Assembly (NCBI GenBank): GCA_031550525.1
Contig: JAVBON010000003.1
Span: 118,601 to 182,600, forward strand
Direction of reading: 5' to 3'
Source of the DNA: WRHT01 sp031550525
GTDB lineage: Bacteria > Desulfobacterota > Desulfovibrionia > Desulfovibrionales > Desulfovibrionaceae
DNA length: 64,000 nucleotides
The translations under genes and the position numbers were made by a program. Every line of letters begins with the position of its first letter. Within the stretch, counting starts at the first letter, position 1. Positions 17,668 through 27,685 of the stretch are shown in pieces. The notes under the pieces were generated by a model that saw only the letters and a program-made list of their open reading frames with translations, had not been told where the DNA came from and made no database searches.

Positions 17668-17837
17668 GAACCCCTGTTTCGAAAGATGAAATAATTATAA
17701 ACAATCTTGGGTTAAAATGTTAATAGGAAGTATACAGCATTTTTTACGCATCACGTCTATGTTTGCGTAGCATAACTCAAGATAGCCATTTTGAAAAAAC
17801 TGCAATATTTTTGTGAAAGTCACTCCCACATGGAAAT

Positions 17838-20800
17838 TTAACAATTGCTCGCACCATGTGTACTTGCCAAAAGCTGTTTTGCTTTTATGGCAATGGCATA
17901 TAAATATTTATGCTTTTTTATATATATCTTTATTGGTGAGTATACTTTCTTGTATATTTTTAAAAAGTTTAACCTTGCGGGAAATTTCTTTTCTTGCAAC
18001 TTGGCAAGTTCAAGCGCCATGGCGGCAGTAAGGGCGCGCGCTGCTGCAACATTGCCAGTGCCATGTTCCGCCTGTATTGTCTCAACAAAATCTGAAATCG
18101 TATCCTCGGTATTTTTAGGCGCTCTTTTCATGTGCAATATGTCAAAACGTACAGTGGAATATTCGTCCAAGTTAAGGCCCAGCCGCAAATTTTCCTCAAG
18201 GGAATCCACAGTGCAATAGTTTGCATACTGCTCAAGCGTCTCAATGCCCAGTTGCCTCGCGGCGTCTTTAAGTCCCATACTCTTTAAGTATATGGCGCGT
18301 GCTAGGCTGAGCGTCATTTGATTATTTGAATAGAGCAGACTCTTCTGTTTTTTTTGCAAAAGGATATCGTTGCGTTCATAATCGGAGTACCAGGCGAATC
18401 GCTTTTCAGAGGGAGCGTCACTGGGGCCGAAAATACGTTCAATGCTGGTTGGTGTTATTTGTTTGACGCATTTCCAAACGTAGCTTCCTCCCCAGTCAAT
18501 TTCCACAAGCGGCTCAAAGTACTCGCTTAACAGCTCCATGGAAATGTGAATATACGGATGCCACACATGGATATAATCCTGATGGATGACAACGGACTCA
18601 TCTGGAACCAGATGAGGGAAAAAATTTCTTATCACGCTGTCTGTAATAGCGAGGGTTTTGCAGCAATCCAGTCCGAGAAAAGCTATTGGCCGATTATAGG
18701 AGTAGCCGATTTCGCAGATATCTCCTTCATGTACTTCAAGCGCTGCCTTGAACGGTTCGGTCATTTTATCGAAAAAATTCCGGAAGTTAACTGTGGCGTC
18801 TGTTACATCATCGTCAAATATTTCTTTCAGCCATTGGCGTATGTATCCGTCATCAACCTTGAATAAATCATATACATAGACCTTTCGCCCTGCGTATGCG
18901 GCGGAAGAGTCGTGCCTTAACCCTTCAACAAGGGCATGAGTTGTGCCTCCAATAAAGCAGCCTGTATCAATAACTGCACCAGAGCCTTTTACCTTGGAAG
19001 CGTAGTAATAGTACGCGGCTCTGTCTCCCTCAGTGAGCATGGCCGGGTGCTTTTTAACCGAAGACGGGCAATGCGCGTTATAAAACTGAAAAACTTCCTT
19101 AAGTTCATCATTATTTTGATTGGTTGTCTTTGGCACGCGAATTATGCACTCGCCGATTTTCCGCATCGTGCCATTTGGAAAATAGAACTCGAGCAGATTT
19201 TCATAATGAAAACAACCGGCGATTTTTGCATAGCTTTCTTCGGACGGGGCAATGTTCTTAAGCGCCCTTACCATGTAGAAAACAGAATCAAATTGCTGTT
19301 GATCAATTTTTCTGAAAACAGATGAGGCAATATACTGCGCGGAATCGAAAAAGGCTTCAACCCCCAAGTTTTCCAATCCATTGGTAATAATCTTGTATGT
19401 ATTATGCCCAAGTACGCTCGCGGCTACTTCCGGGGTTCGCCCATCCAGTGAGAAGAGTTTAAGGTTTCGTTGGATGACAGACCAGTTTAAGGAGGCATTG
19501 GCGCAGAGGGTCTTTGTCCATGCCGTGTTAGACAGGCTATTGCTTCGCTCGCGGTAAACAACGGCGACTATTGAACTGTAGTAAACATTGTCGGCCATGG
19601 CATAGATAAAGGGAATGGTCGCCAGGTCTTCATGGGCGCCAGGCGGAAAGCTGAAATCATGCTGTTTGTAAAATGCGCTATCGAACAAAATCCCCCAGGC
19701 ACGCATGGGGACAAAGATGTCTCGCTCCAGCAGGTATGCACCGCAAAAAGCTTTAATACCGGGCAGGGCTGTGTCGATATTGCCCCCCCACTGCGCCCGC
19801 TGTTTTTCGTCAAAATCTTCTTCCGTGCCGGAAAGCAAAAGCTTTCGGCAGCTACTAACCACCACCGGGCACTTTTCTTTCTTTATCTTTGCGACAAGCT
19901 CGGCAATTGCTGTATCAGAAGCAAGAATGTCATCGGAATCGAGAAAAAACAGGTACTTTCCGGAGGCTGCCTTTACCCCAGTGTTTCTGGCAGGTCCCAA
20001 CCCTAGGTTGTAGTCATGCCTGCACAAGGTCACATTTGGATGGTACACGGTATAGCGGTTTAGAATATCCAGGGTGGCGTCTGTAGACTTATCGTCCACC
20101 AGAATGATTTCAATGGGAATGTCGCATTGAGCGAGTATTGAATCCAGACATTCGCCAACGAATTCCTGTACATTGTAGCATGGCACGATAACAGATACTA
20201 GGTCTTCCATTTCCCTGGCTTCAAGGCTGTTTTTAGGACGTCCGAACAGCTTGAGACCGGAGCAGCGAAGGTCTTCTTCCGCAATTGTTTTTGCCGCAAC
20301 TGTGTAATACTGGTTGGGTTCGTTGACATCCAAGCTTCGCTCAGTGGTATAGTAAAAAGATTTACCCAGTTCCCGCAATATGTCGGATGGCAACAGTTTG
20401 TTTGATGTGGAGGAAAAATAGATGCTGTCGACGATGGGTTCTATGTCTTCCTCCACCGCAATTGTCGTTCCCACCTTTTTACCAAGGGCGGCGCGCATTT
20501 CATCGGGGCTGAGTACCATATGCGCCCAATTATCCACCGGGTTGTTGCCGGAAAATGTATACCCACCTGGTATTGATGTATTTTTGGTTGCCCATAAATG
20601 GTGTCCGACACTACACGTCCAGAATGGCTCGCCCTGCAAAAATATTTTCCCGTCCGGCTTTAAAATCTCAAGCATTTTGCTTGAGACTGCTTCTACATCC
20701 ATAAAATGTTCAAGAGTGGCTATACAAAAAACCAGATCGACAGAATGCGGTGGCAACTTGCATAGTGCAAAGTCGTATCGCATAAGGTCTAAATTGCGTG

Positions 20801-22472
20801 GCAGTTGCAGAGCTTCTGGAGATGGGAGCCAGGGATTGCAGGCGTAAACATGCTCGGCTCCGTTGGCGAGGCATAGATGCGCCATGACAAGGTTGTAGTC
20901 CGAACCAACCTCAATTATCGTTTTACCAGCAACCCCGGTATGCTTCAGAAGATCTTCGAACAACCGCAGAAAATAGGCATCCTTCCCTTCGCTGATGAGT
21001 GGTACGCCCTCAGTAACTATAGCCTTTGTGGATGTAAGCATCAATTCCGCCCTTCTGGTATATTCAGAAACAAGGTTTGCATAGACGTATTGTGAATAAT
21101 TACGTAATTCGTCAACAAGCAATATTTGTTCTGCAATTAGCCGTAAGCGTGGGATCAATCCAGCTACATCTTCCGCGTTGTGGAACGAGCTTGAGGAGCC
21201 CGTACCGGCGCTTGCCGCTGCGGTGCAGACAATAGCAGCCCCATGGGCCATTGCGTCCAGCGTTTTGATTTTTATGCCAGTTCCTCCACGTTCCGGATTG
21301 ATTACAACATCGCATGAAACGTAAAAGTCTTGTAAATCATCTACTTGACCCACAAGTTCGTGTTCCAGTGTGCCAAAATTTTGCCGATGGCAAAAATCAT
21401 AGATAGTTTTGGACACTCCTCCGGCAATGCGCAGGCGGAGTGTACTTTGGAGCACTTCATCCTGTGCGGCCGCCATTATAAATAAAGAGAGGTTTGTTTC
21501 GTTCACATAGTTGCCAGACCCAAGATAGCCGACAACCAGTTTGCCCCCGGACCGGGGGGGGTATTGTACTGTTACTGGGGCACACAGTGGCGGAATTGTG
21601 TCGACTAGTGTTGTTTCTGGGGAAATACCAGAAAAGTATGCAGACTCTTCTTTCTGCAAGGCTATAACCTTGTTTGAGCGTGAACACGCCAGTTTTTCTC
21701 CCGCCGCGTCAACACTCATCCAGCATGATTCAGAAAACCCCTGTGCCAGGAGTTTGCGGTTTCTATTCAGAAAGCTGTCATGGGTGAGTACTATTTTTTC
21801 CGTGTATGCATGGCAATACTCAAAAATGGATGTAAAGAAAGTATAGTTGGTAAAACATACATCATAAGGGTATTCTGCTACCAGTTCCTTTACAGTGTCT
21901 ATGACCTCCGGTCCGCACCAGTCATCAACATGCACGTTCAGTCCGTTTTGATTGCAACCAACAGAGTAGCTTACTACCGGAACTGAAAATAACTTGTCAC
22001 AACATGCGTCAAGAGGGCCCTCTTTTTTGTTGCGCATATCTTTGGCGTCAATTCCATAGTATAATAGATGAATCTTATACCCTTGGTGACGGAAGATATC
22101 CAGCCAGTGCCTGATGACAACGGAGTTTCCTTCGTCCTTCATGGGGTGGAACATGGTTGCAAACAGTACGTACCTGTTTTTGGGGGGCAGGGTATTTTTA
22201 AGTACACCGGCAGACAGATCTGCCGTGCGTTCAAACCAGACATCGCAGTCCTTTTTCAAAATGGGAAACTTTCTGCATATGTCATAATAAGGGAAGAATG
22301 ATACCTTTTCCGTCAAATAGTGTTTTTCACAATAATTGGTGACAGAAAAAGTCTGTTTTGGATGGCGCTTGCCGGCAAGATACAAGTGAGCCCCTGGCTG
22401 ACGGGCATATTCGAGAATTTGCCGCAGTTGCTCCTCGTGTTGGTAAAGGGGAATGTCCGCACCTATGTTCAT
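17838..22472 (-). CDS. Giant fused glycan protein: GT-B + methyltransferase + GT2 + TylF-like methyltransferase
   Basis: This 1544-residue protein contains four recognisable modules. Residues about 98-480 are a GT-B transferase, with YVLFATMFHPMKDEGNS and the donor segment GGTGIKIKTLDAMAHGAA (395-412). Residues about 517-690 are a class I methyltransferase (TIIEVGSDYN, LVFCIATLEHF). Residues about 757-1000 are GT2, with VSVIVPCYNVQEFVGECL, ILVDDKSTDAT and FLDSDD. Residues about 1160-1340 are TylF-like (AVIDTGCFIGGTTHALVEG, FLGLDC). The tail is helical and basic. The first 95 residues look like a leftover from another GT-B half. Its ATG overlaps the upstream stop in ATGA, so it is translationally coupled to the 1000-residue protein. 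Confidence 0.85.
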   Translation of the reverse strand: MNIGADIPLYQHEEQLRQILEYARQPGAHLYLAGKRHPKQTFSVTNYCEKHYLTEKVSFFPYYDICRKFPILKKDCDVWFERTADLSAGVLKNTLPPKNRYVLFATMFHPMKDEGNSVVIRHWLDIFRHQGYKIHLLYYGIDAKDMRNKKEGPLDACCDKLFSVPVVSYSVGCNQNGLNVHVDDWCGPEVIDTVKELVAEYPYDVCFTNYTFFTSIFEYCHAYTEKIVLTHDSFLNRNRKLLAQGFSESCWMSVDAAGEKLACSRSNKVIALQKEESAYFSGISPETTLVDTIPPLCAPVTVQYPPRSGGKLVVGYLGSGNYVNETNLSLFIMAAAQDEVLQSTLRLRIAGGVSKTIYDFCHRQNFGTLEHELVGQVDDLQDFYVSCDVVINPERGGTGIKIKTLDAMAHGAAIVCTAAASAGTGSSSSFHNAEDVAGLIPRLRLIAEQILLVDELRNYSQYVYANLVSEYTRRAELMLTSTKAIVTEGVPLISEGKDAYFLRLFEDLLKHTGVAGKTIIEVGSDYNLVMAHLCLANGAEHVYACNPWLPSPEALQLPRNLDLMRYDFALCKLPPHSVDLVFCIATLEHFMDVEAVSSKMLEILKPDGKIFLQGEPFWTCSVGHHLWATKNTSIPGGYTFSGNNPVDNWAHMVLSPDEMRAALGKKVGTTIAVEEDIEPIVDSIYFSSTSNKLLPSDILRELGKSFYYTTERSLDVNEPNQYYTVAAKTIAEEDLRCSGLKLFGRPKNSLEAREMEDLVSVIVPCYNVQEFVGECLDSILAQCDIPIEIILVDDKSTDATLDILNRYTVYHPNVTLCRHDYNLGLGPARNTGVKAASGKYLFFLDSDDILASDTAIAELVAKIKKEKCPVVVSSCRKLLLSGTEEDFDEKQRAQWGGNIDTALPGIKAFCGAYLLERDIFVPMRAWGILFDSAFYKQHDFSFPPGAHEDLATIPFIYAMADNVYYSSIVAVVYRERSNSLSNTAWTKTLCANASLNWSVIQRNLKLFSLDGRTPEVAASVLGHNTYKIITNGLENLGVEAFFDSAQYIASSVFRKIDQQQFDSVFYMVRALKNIAPSEESYAKIAGCFHYENLLEFYFPNGTMRKIGECIIRVPKTTNQNNDELKEVFQFYNAHCPSSVKKHPAMLTEGDRAAYYYYASKVKGSGAVIDTGCFIGGTTHALVEGLRHDSSAAYAGRKVYVYDLFKVDDGYIRQWLKEIFDDDVTDATVNFRNFFDKMTEPFKAALEVHEGDICEIGYSYNRPIAFLGLDCCKTLAITDSVIRNFFPHLVPDESVVIHQDYIHVWHPYIHISMELLSEYFEPLVEIDWGGSYVWKCVKQITPTSIERIFGPSDAPSEKRFAWYSDYERNDILLQKKQKSLLYSNNQMTLSLARAIYLKSMGLKDAARQLGIETLEQYANYCTVDSLEENLRLGLNLDEYSTVRFDILHMKRAPKNTEDTISDFVETIQAEHGTGNVAAARALTAAMALELAKLQEKKFPARLNFLKIYKKVYSPIKIYIKKHKYLYAIAIKAKQLLASTHGASNC

Positions 22473-25471
22473 TGTTGGTACCTGTCAAGTTTGCGGTTCA
22501 TGATCTCTACAAGTTGCATCACTTCCTGATAGTCCGGTTCAGATCTCAATTTTTCGTTTTGAATAAGAGCTGTTGTCATGTATTCCAGTTCATAGGCATG
22601 CAGATAAGAGCACATGCAATTGTGTTCAAGCTGCAATGCAGCGTCATTGGAGGCAAAAAGGCGTAAGGTTTCGAAAATAAGTTTTGCTTTGCCTTGCACG
22701 GGGCGTACCGACAAAAGCCTTAACCATGCATAAAAGCTTGGCTGCATAGGGTCAAGCATCGAAAAGAGCAAGGCAATGTTTGGTTCCGCGCCTTCAATAG
22801 GATCTGGCCTGCCTTGGCGTCGATGTTCCGAGGACTGCATTGCCATAACATGGTTAACGGCCTGTTGCGTTGCCTTGGCTTGTGAAACTGTATTCTCATG
22901 CTGCCTGTATAGCATGAGTGTACAGGGCACATTGCCCAGTTCGTATTGTTCCAACAGGCGTAGCCACAAGTCATAGTCTTGGGTAGTGGAAAATTGCGTA
23001 CGGTAACCACCTACAGCCTTGACTGCCGAGGTGCGCAGTATTGAGCCTGGATGAGACAGCTCCGGCCCTTTGGTGAGGGTATGGTGGCGAATATCATCTG
23101 GAGCGGATGATGGCGCCCAGATACGGGGGGCATCTTTAAGAGTGGCATCATTAAAAAAAAGAATATGGCAACCCGCAGCGGCAATTTCTGGGTGGGATTC
23201 CATATAGGCCAGTTGGTTTTTCAAAAGTTCGGGAAATGCGATGTCGTCTGCATCCATTCTTGCAATATATGGTGTATCTATGAGCTGTATGCCGCGGTTC
23301 AAGCTTGCGGTCAGCCCCATATTAAATTTGTTGGTGAGAGTTCGTATTCTGGAGTCTTTACTGGCGTATTCCTCAATAATTGCAGCAGTGCCATCAGTTG
23401 ATGCATCGTCAATAATCAGTAATGAAAAATTTCGCATTGTCTGCCGTAGTATGCTTTCAATCGCTTCCCCCACGTATTTCTTATCATTATAAACGGACAT
23501 TAGCACCGTGACCTGGCAAGAAGTCGTGTTGGAGTGCATAAAATCAATACGGTCTGTGGCTTCGCACCAAATTTCCCCCCAGCGGAACTCCTTGTAGCGT
23601 ATGGCAAGGCCAGCCCTGGTCAATTCATACACAAAGCGCTCATAGGTGTATTCTGTTTCGTGAGTCGGATCCAGGCGCCAATCCATACCCAGCTCTTTTT
23701 TTAGAGGAACGCGCCAATCCCGCTCAAAAAGTGGTACGCGCAGTAAAAAGCGCTTGGGACGCAAATTTTCCCGTAGGGCTGACAAAAACTCGATCCTGCC
23801 AAGCAAATGTTCCAGAACATTGGAGAGGACTACGGTATCATAGGTGTCTCCTTTTATATCTGTAAGCGCATTGCCCTGAATATATTCCACATTCGGGTGG
23901 GAAAATTTGCTTCGGGCAACAGAGACGTTTTCTTCGCTAAGTTCAATGCCGGTAACCAAGGCGTGCGCCTTTTTCGCCATGTCATAGGCCAAAAACCCGA
24001 TTCCACAACCCACGTCAAGGACCTTTTCACCTTTTCGCACATGGTCTACAAAGAAGTCATGGTACCCAGTATGCCGGTGCTTGGTATGCGTTCCGCCATC
24101 ATAGGCGATGGCAAGTTTACCTTCGCGCGGATACAGTTGTTCTTCAAGCGAGAAAAGAATGCGCAGAGCCTGCGCCGGTGGCTTGTTGTCTATGAAATGA
24201 TCGACGCGGGCCATAATGTCGTCACAAAATTTGCCGTCGTCACAAAATTTATCGTCATCACAAAATTTATCGTCATCCTTTGGGGTTATTTTTGTAAGCA
24301 GGCGGCGCGCTATTTTACCAGGATAAAAAAATAAAATTCGAATTGCGGACACGATTTTTTGGACGCGCGTACGGCTTGCAAATTGCGTGTACAGCTTTAG
24401 TTCCATATCTGAAATAGTGTCGATAGAATAATTTGCTGCGGCATGTCGGGCGTTTTTCCCCAGAGTTTGCCGCAAACCAGGGTTGTTGAGCAGCGTTTCA
24501 AGCGCTACTCTGATAGAGGCTGGGTCTGTTTCACACAGCAGCCCGGTTTTTCGGTCTTCTATTGTTGTGTTTATTCCAGGGGCATTGGTCCCAAGAATGG
24601 CACAGCCACAGGCCATATATTCCAAAAGGGCTTTAGGATGCCCCTCATAATGGGAGGCCAGCACGCAGACTGTGCTTTGCCGCAGAAGCGCAGGCAAATT
24701 TTCATGTTCCACGCGTTCAATAAAATCCACCGTAACACCAAGGTTACGGGCATGTTCAGCCAGCTCTTTTTTTTTCGGCCCGCTTCCCACAAGCCTAAGT
24801 GTAGCGCCAAGCCCTGCGCAGGCTGCAATCAGGGAGAAAAGGTTTTTTTGTGGAGACAGCCTCCCTACTTGGGTGATTACGGGAGTTCCTTCGGCATGAT
24901 AATCCGGCAGCGGGTTAACGAAAAACTGGTCTGGAATATAGTTGGGAATACAAGTAAAAGCTTCATGCGGCAGGGCGTGCGTGGCAGCAAGGTAGCGCAC
25001 GGCACTTGGTGTGGTAACTATACACGCATCGGCCTGGGAAAAAACGTTTTTTTCTATACATAGCGCATGTTCCAGTAGGTCCAGGGCTTCCTTCTTGCAA
25101 AATTCGCTCCAGATATAGCCACAACGGGAAATGAAGGGTTTTTTCCAGAAACGGGCGCAACGTAATGCACAATCTGCCCCGTTAGTCTGGTTGGACTTGA
25201 TTATGTCGGCCGTGATAAGCGGGATGGCGTGAAGCAAAGGCATTAATCGTTCATATCTGGGGACCGGCAGATTGAAAAAATTTCCATACACTGTAAGCCA
25301 AGGGTAGGGTTTTGCTATATCCCTTTCCTTTTTTCCACCCCATGATATGATACTGGTTTTGACGCCTTGTGTGGCCATTTTGGCATAAAGAGCCAGTTCA
25401 CGCGAAAGTGAACCATTTTTTTCCCATTCCGCAAGTGACATGCCACGGGTCATAACAAGAAGTAAATGCAT
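22469..25471 (-). CDS. Fused glycan protein: GT4 + methyltransferase + GT2
   Basis: The 1000-residue protein has three modules. Residues 1-365 are a family-4 transferase, with QVGRLSPQKNLFSLI (201-215) and the donor segment SHYEGHPKALLEYMACGC (273-290). Residues about 455-640 are a class I methyltransferase (VLDVGCGIGFLAYDMAK, VVLSNVLEHLL). Residues about 653-870 are GT2, with VTVLMSVYNDKKYVGEAI, LLIIDDASTDGTA and RMDADD. Between the first two lies a linker made of three six-residue repeats rich in aspartate with K-F-C (about 399-417). The stop overlaps the next start in ATGA. Confidence 0.86.
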   Translation of the reverse strand: MHLLLVMTRGMSLAEWEKNGSLSRELALYAKMATQGVKTSIISWGGKKERDIAKPYPWLTVYGNFFNLPVPRYERLMPLLHAIPLITADIIKSNQTNGADCALRCARFWKKPFISRCGYIWSEFCKKEALDLLEHALCIEKNVFSQADACIVTTPSAVRYLAATHALPHEAFTCIPNYIPDQFFVNPLPDYHAEGTPVITQVGRLSPQKNLFSLIAACAGLGATLRLVGSGPKKKELAEHARNLGVTVDFIERVEHENLPALLRQSTVCVLASHYEGHPKALLEYMACGCAILGTNAPGINTTIEDRKTGLLCETDPASIRVALETLLNNPGLRQTLGKNARHAAANYSIDTISDMELKLYTQFASRTRVQKIVSAIRILFFYPGKIARRLLTKITPKDDDKFCDDDKFCDDGKFCDDIMARVDHFIDNKPPAQALRILFSLEEQLYPREGKLAIAYDGGTHTKHRHTGYHDFFVDHVRKGEKVLDVGCGIGFLAYDMAKKAHALVTGIELSEENVSVARSKFSHPNVEYIQGNALTDIKGDTYDTVVLSNVLEHLLGRIEFLSALRENLRPKRFLLRVPLFERDWRVPLKKELGMDWRLDPTHETEYTYERFVYELTRAGLAIRYKEFRWGEIWCEATDRIDFMHSNTTSCQVTVLMSVYNDKKYVGEAIESILRQTMRNFSLLIIDDASTDGTAAIIEEYASKDSRIRTLTNKFNMGLTASLNRGIQLIDTPYIARMDADDIAFPELLKNQLAYMESHPEIAAAGCHILFFNDATLKDAPRIWAPSSAPDDIRHHTLTKGPELSHPGSILRTSAVKAVGGYRTQFSTTQDYDLWLRLLEQYELGNVPCTLMLYRQHENTVSQAKATQQAVNHVMAMQSSEHRRQGRPDPIEGAEPNIALLFSMLDPMQPSFYAWLRLLSVRPVQGKAKLIFETLRLFASNDAALQLEHNCMCSYLHAYELEYMTTALIQNEKLRSEPDYQEVMQLVEIMNRKLDRYQQ
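24218..24277 (-). repeat. In-frame 18-base tandem repeat in an inter-domain linker
   Basis: Three near-identical 18-base units lie at 24221-24238, 24239-24256 and 24257-24274, with a partial fourth at the edge. On the coding strand each unit gives D-D/G-K-F-C-D. The period is a multiple of three, so gain or loss of units would change linker length and keep the frame. Confidence 0.93.
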
Positions 25472-25618
25472 GGTCTCTCTTTTTACTGGTTCAATAATAC
25501 TGAATTTATATCATGTAAATGTGTATATTGTCAGCTAGTATGTGTATACTTATTTGTAATAATTGATAAATATTTGTTATTTTCTTTGTGTTTCCGTGCA
25601 TTAATAATTTTAAAACCG

Positions 25619-26383
25619 CTATAATCTTTTTTTACATGCGTTTTTAAAGTGACAGCAAAAATAGAAAAGAGCTTTACCATACCCTATATATCGCCCAGTG
25701 CGCATAAAAATTACGAATGTATACCAAACCATGCGTGGTATATTACGCGCACTTGTAACTTGAGAGTCGCTTGTACGATATAATACAAGAGGATCGTCCA
25801 GGCCAAAAGATGTTTGCCCATGGAGGAAGGTGGAAACCCAAAACAGAGTATCTTCTCGGCGGCGTGTAACGGGAAATCTGACGTGGTGTAAAAGGGTCCT
25901 GTCTATCATTGCAGTAGATCCCGGTATCTCAGTGCGCCGCATATATGAGTCTAGCGTAAGTCTTGATGTTACGTGCACGGTATTTCTCTCTTCTCCGTCT
26001 TTAGCAATAAACGTGTAAGATACGTGTGAAATGGCTGCCCTGTTTTCCAGCATGTATATATGTTGACGCATCAGTTTTTCCGGCTTCCACAGATCATCTG
26101 CGTCGAGAAATGCCAAAAAACGACCAGATGCATTTTGTATGCAAAGGTTACGGGCGTAACCTGCTCCCATATTACGAGGTGTTTTGAAGACGTGTATGCG
26201 AGGATCGCTTTCAAACCCCTTGATCACTTCATATGTTGCATCAGTTGAGCAATCGTCAGCAATAAGCCACTCCCAGTCCTCATACGTTTGTGCCAACACA
26301 GAAGCGTATGTTTCCCTGATAAACGGTTCGGCGTTGTAACATGGACTTATAATTGAAATACGTGATTGATAGGCTATTTCCAT
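25619..26383 (-). CDS. Glycosyltransferase family 2
   Basis: The 254-residue protein opens with ISIISPCYNAEPFIRETYAS, then WLIADDCSTDATYEVI and the metal-binding FLDADDLW; these are the three GT2 landmarks. RREDTLFWVSTF is the acceptor-side segment. I chose the ATG at 26383, which overlaps the upstream gene by ten bases and puts the first strand at the normal distance; an in-frame start at 26422 would add 13 residues that do not look like GT2. No clear ribosome site is visible, so translation may be coupled. Donor and acceptor are unknown. Confidence 0.83.
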   Translation of the reverse strand: MEIAYQSRISIISPCYNAEPFIRETYASVLAQTYEDWEWLIADDCSTDATYEVIKGFESDPRIHVFKTPRNMGAGYARNLCIQNASGRFLAFLDADDLWKPEKLMRQHIYMLENRAAISHVSYTFIAKDGEERNTVHVTSRLTLDSYMRRTEIPGSTAMIDRTLLHHVRFPVTRRREDTLFWVSTFLHGQTSFGLDDPLVLYRTSDSQVTSARNIPRMVWYTFVIFMRTGRYIGYGKALFYFCCHFKNACKKRL

Positions 26384-27420
26384 GGCACAAACCGGTGCAG
26401 AATCGTGTAATAAAAGGTACACGGGTGTATTACAGCAGCCTTGAGCAAGTAGGTTAACCCACGCAATGGCCTTGTCCGCATGTATCTATGGGCACACTTC
26501 AAATAGTATAGACAAATACCTTTTTTCACTGTGGGGAGTTGCGGAGCCTTACGTATACTCTCTAGCAACTTTCCATTATCTGGACATTCATGTTCGTCGC
26601 CTAAAAGATCTGCACGTACTTGTAACATGCGGCTTTCAATCTCGGCTTTTAGCGGAACTCCAAGTTTGGACAAAGATATATCCAGACTTGAGCGTTCCGG
26701 CTCCGCAAGACCTTGCATACGAAAGAAATGGCAAACCTGTGCAAAAAGCATGGAATTGCGTTGCTCTAAAGTATGCAGCCCAGTTGAACTTTGTGAATGG
26801 ATACGATATAATAGGAGACTTTCCGATAGGTTATCCAATTTACCGAATGCGCTTAGCCGGAGCCATAAATCATAGTCTTCAGCGTATATGCAACAGTCCC
26901 TGTAGCCTCCGGCTTGTAATACAGCCTCCTTACGCATAATAACGGTTGGGTGGGCTAAGGTAGTTTGCCACAACATCAATTCCATGACTTTATCATGTCC
27001 GACAGGCGGTATATGCCGTTTTAACATGTGGCTATGTTCGTCAATACAATCCATCGCAGTACCAAGCGCCACCAAGTCTTCTTGCTGGTCCATGCGGTGT
27101 ATTTGTTTTGCAAGCCGCTCGTGGTGTGCGATGTCATCTGCATCCATACGCGCTATAAGTGGAGTTGAAGCAAGGTACAGTCCTTTGTTTAGGATACCCA
27201 CCAAGCCAATGTGTTCATAGGGAAAAACAAGAACACGCGGATCATGCTTGGCATAGTTTTCCAAAATGGCGAGGCTTCCGTCTGTTGAACCGTCATCCAA
27301 GCATAGTAGCTCAAAATCTACCCACGATTGACGCAAAATTGATTCAATAGAGGTAGAAAGCCAGCGCTTGGCATTGTATACTGGCAGAATAATTGAAAGA
27401 TATGGTCGTGTCTTCGGCAT
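26374..27420 (-). CDS. Glycosyltransferase family 2
   Basis: The 348-residue protein has LSIILPVYNAKRWLSTSIES, LLCLDDGSTDGSLAIL and ARMDADDIAHHERL, followed by GGYRDCCIYAEDYDLWLRLS, the E-D-Y-D-L-W block typical of the rhamnosyl/galactosyl-like GT2 subgroup. Close variants of the same blocks occur in the GT2 module of the 1000-residue protein (TQDYDLWLRLLEQ), so the two modules are probably related by duplication. The C-terminal 80 residues are helical and basic. It lies upstream of, and overlaps, the other small GT2 gene. The sugar transferred is not evident. Confidence 0.86.
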   Translation of the reverse strand: MPKTRPYLSIILPVYNAKRWLSTSIESILRQSWVDFELLCLDDGSTDGSLAILENYAKHDPRVLVFPYEHIGLVGILNKGLYLASTPLIARMDADDIAHHERLAKQIHRMDQQEDLVALGTAMDCIDEHSHMLKRHIPPVGHDKVMELMLWQTTLAHPTVIMRKEAVLQAGGYRDCCIYAEDYDLWLRLSAFGKLDNLSESLLLYRIHSQSSTGLHTLEQRNSMLFAQVCHFFRMQGLAEPERSSLDISLSKLGVPLKAEIESRMLQVRADLLGDEHECPDNGKLLESIRKAPQLPTVKKGICLYYLKCAHRYMRTRPLRGLTYLLKAAVIHPCTFYYTILHRFVPWK

Positions 27421-27463
27421 TATTTGTAAGTTTTGTAAATTTTATTGGTCAAAGAGCATGAAT

Positions 27464-27682
27464 TTAAAATTTTGTCGTGGCATCGGCCGCTGATCTGCTG
27501 TTAACCTTGTAATCATTGAGTATTGCAGTATATAGGAAGGCAGCGAATCTTTTTTCCATAGCCAACTCTTGCATGGATGGCTGCAATAAGTGACAGCATG
27601 CAAGACATACACCGTGCCCTTGGTCAATGCCAGAGCAAGCGTTAATGGCTGGTATAAAATGTGGAAAAAATATTGCCTCCAT
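27464..27682 (-). CDS. Small hypothetical protein (doubtful)
   Basis: A 72-codon frame begins three bases after the fcl stop and fills the gap before the GT2 gene. The predicted peptide is cysteine-rich in its first half (NACSGIDQGHGVCLACC) and has no recognised domain. A second overlapping frame of similar length exists, so this may not be coding. It may be a fragment of a lost gene between fcl and the transferases. Confidence 0.25.
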   Translation of the reverse strand: MEAIFFPHFIPAINACSGIDQGHGVCLACCHLLQPSMQELAMEKRFAAFLYTAILNDYKVNSRSAADATTKF

Positions 27683-27685
27683 TAC

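Noticed and set aside
24218..24277. Short direct repeats considered as a CRISPR remnant
   Set aside because: Units of 18 bases are adjacent without spacers and lie in frame inside a coding gene. No CRISPR array or cas gene is in the window.
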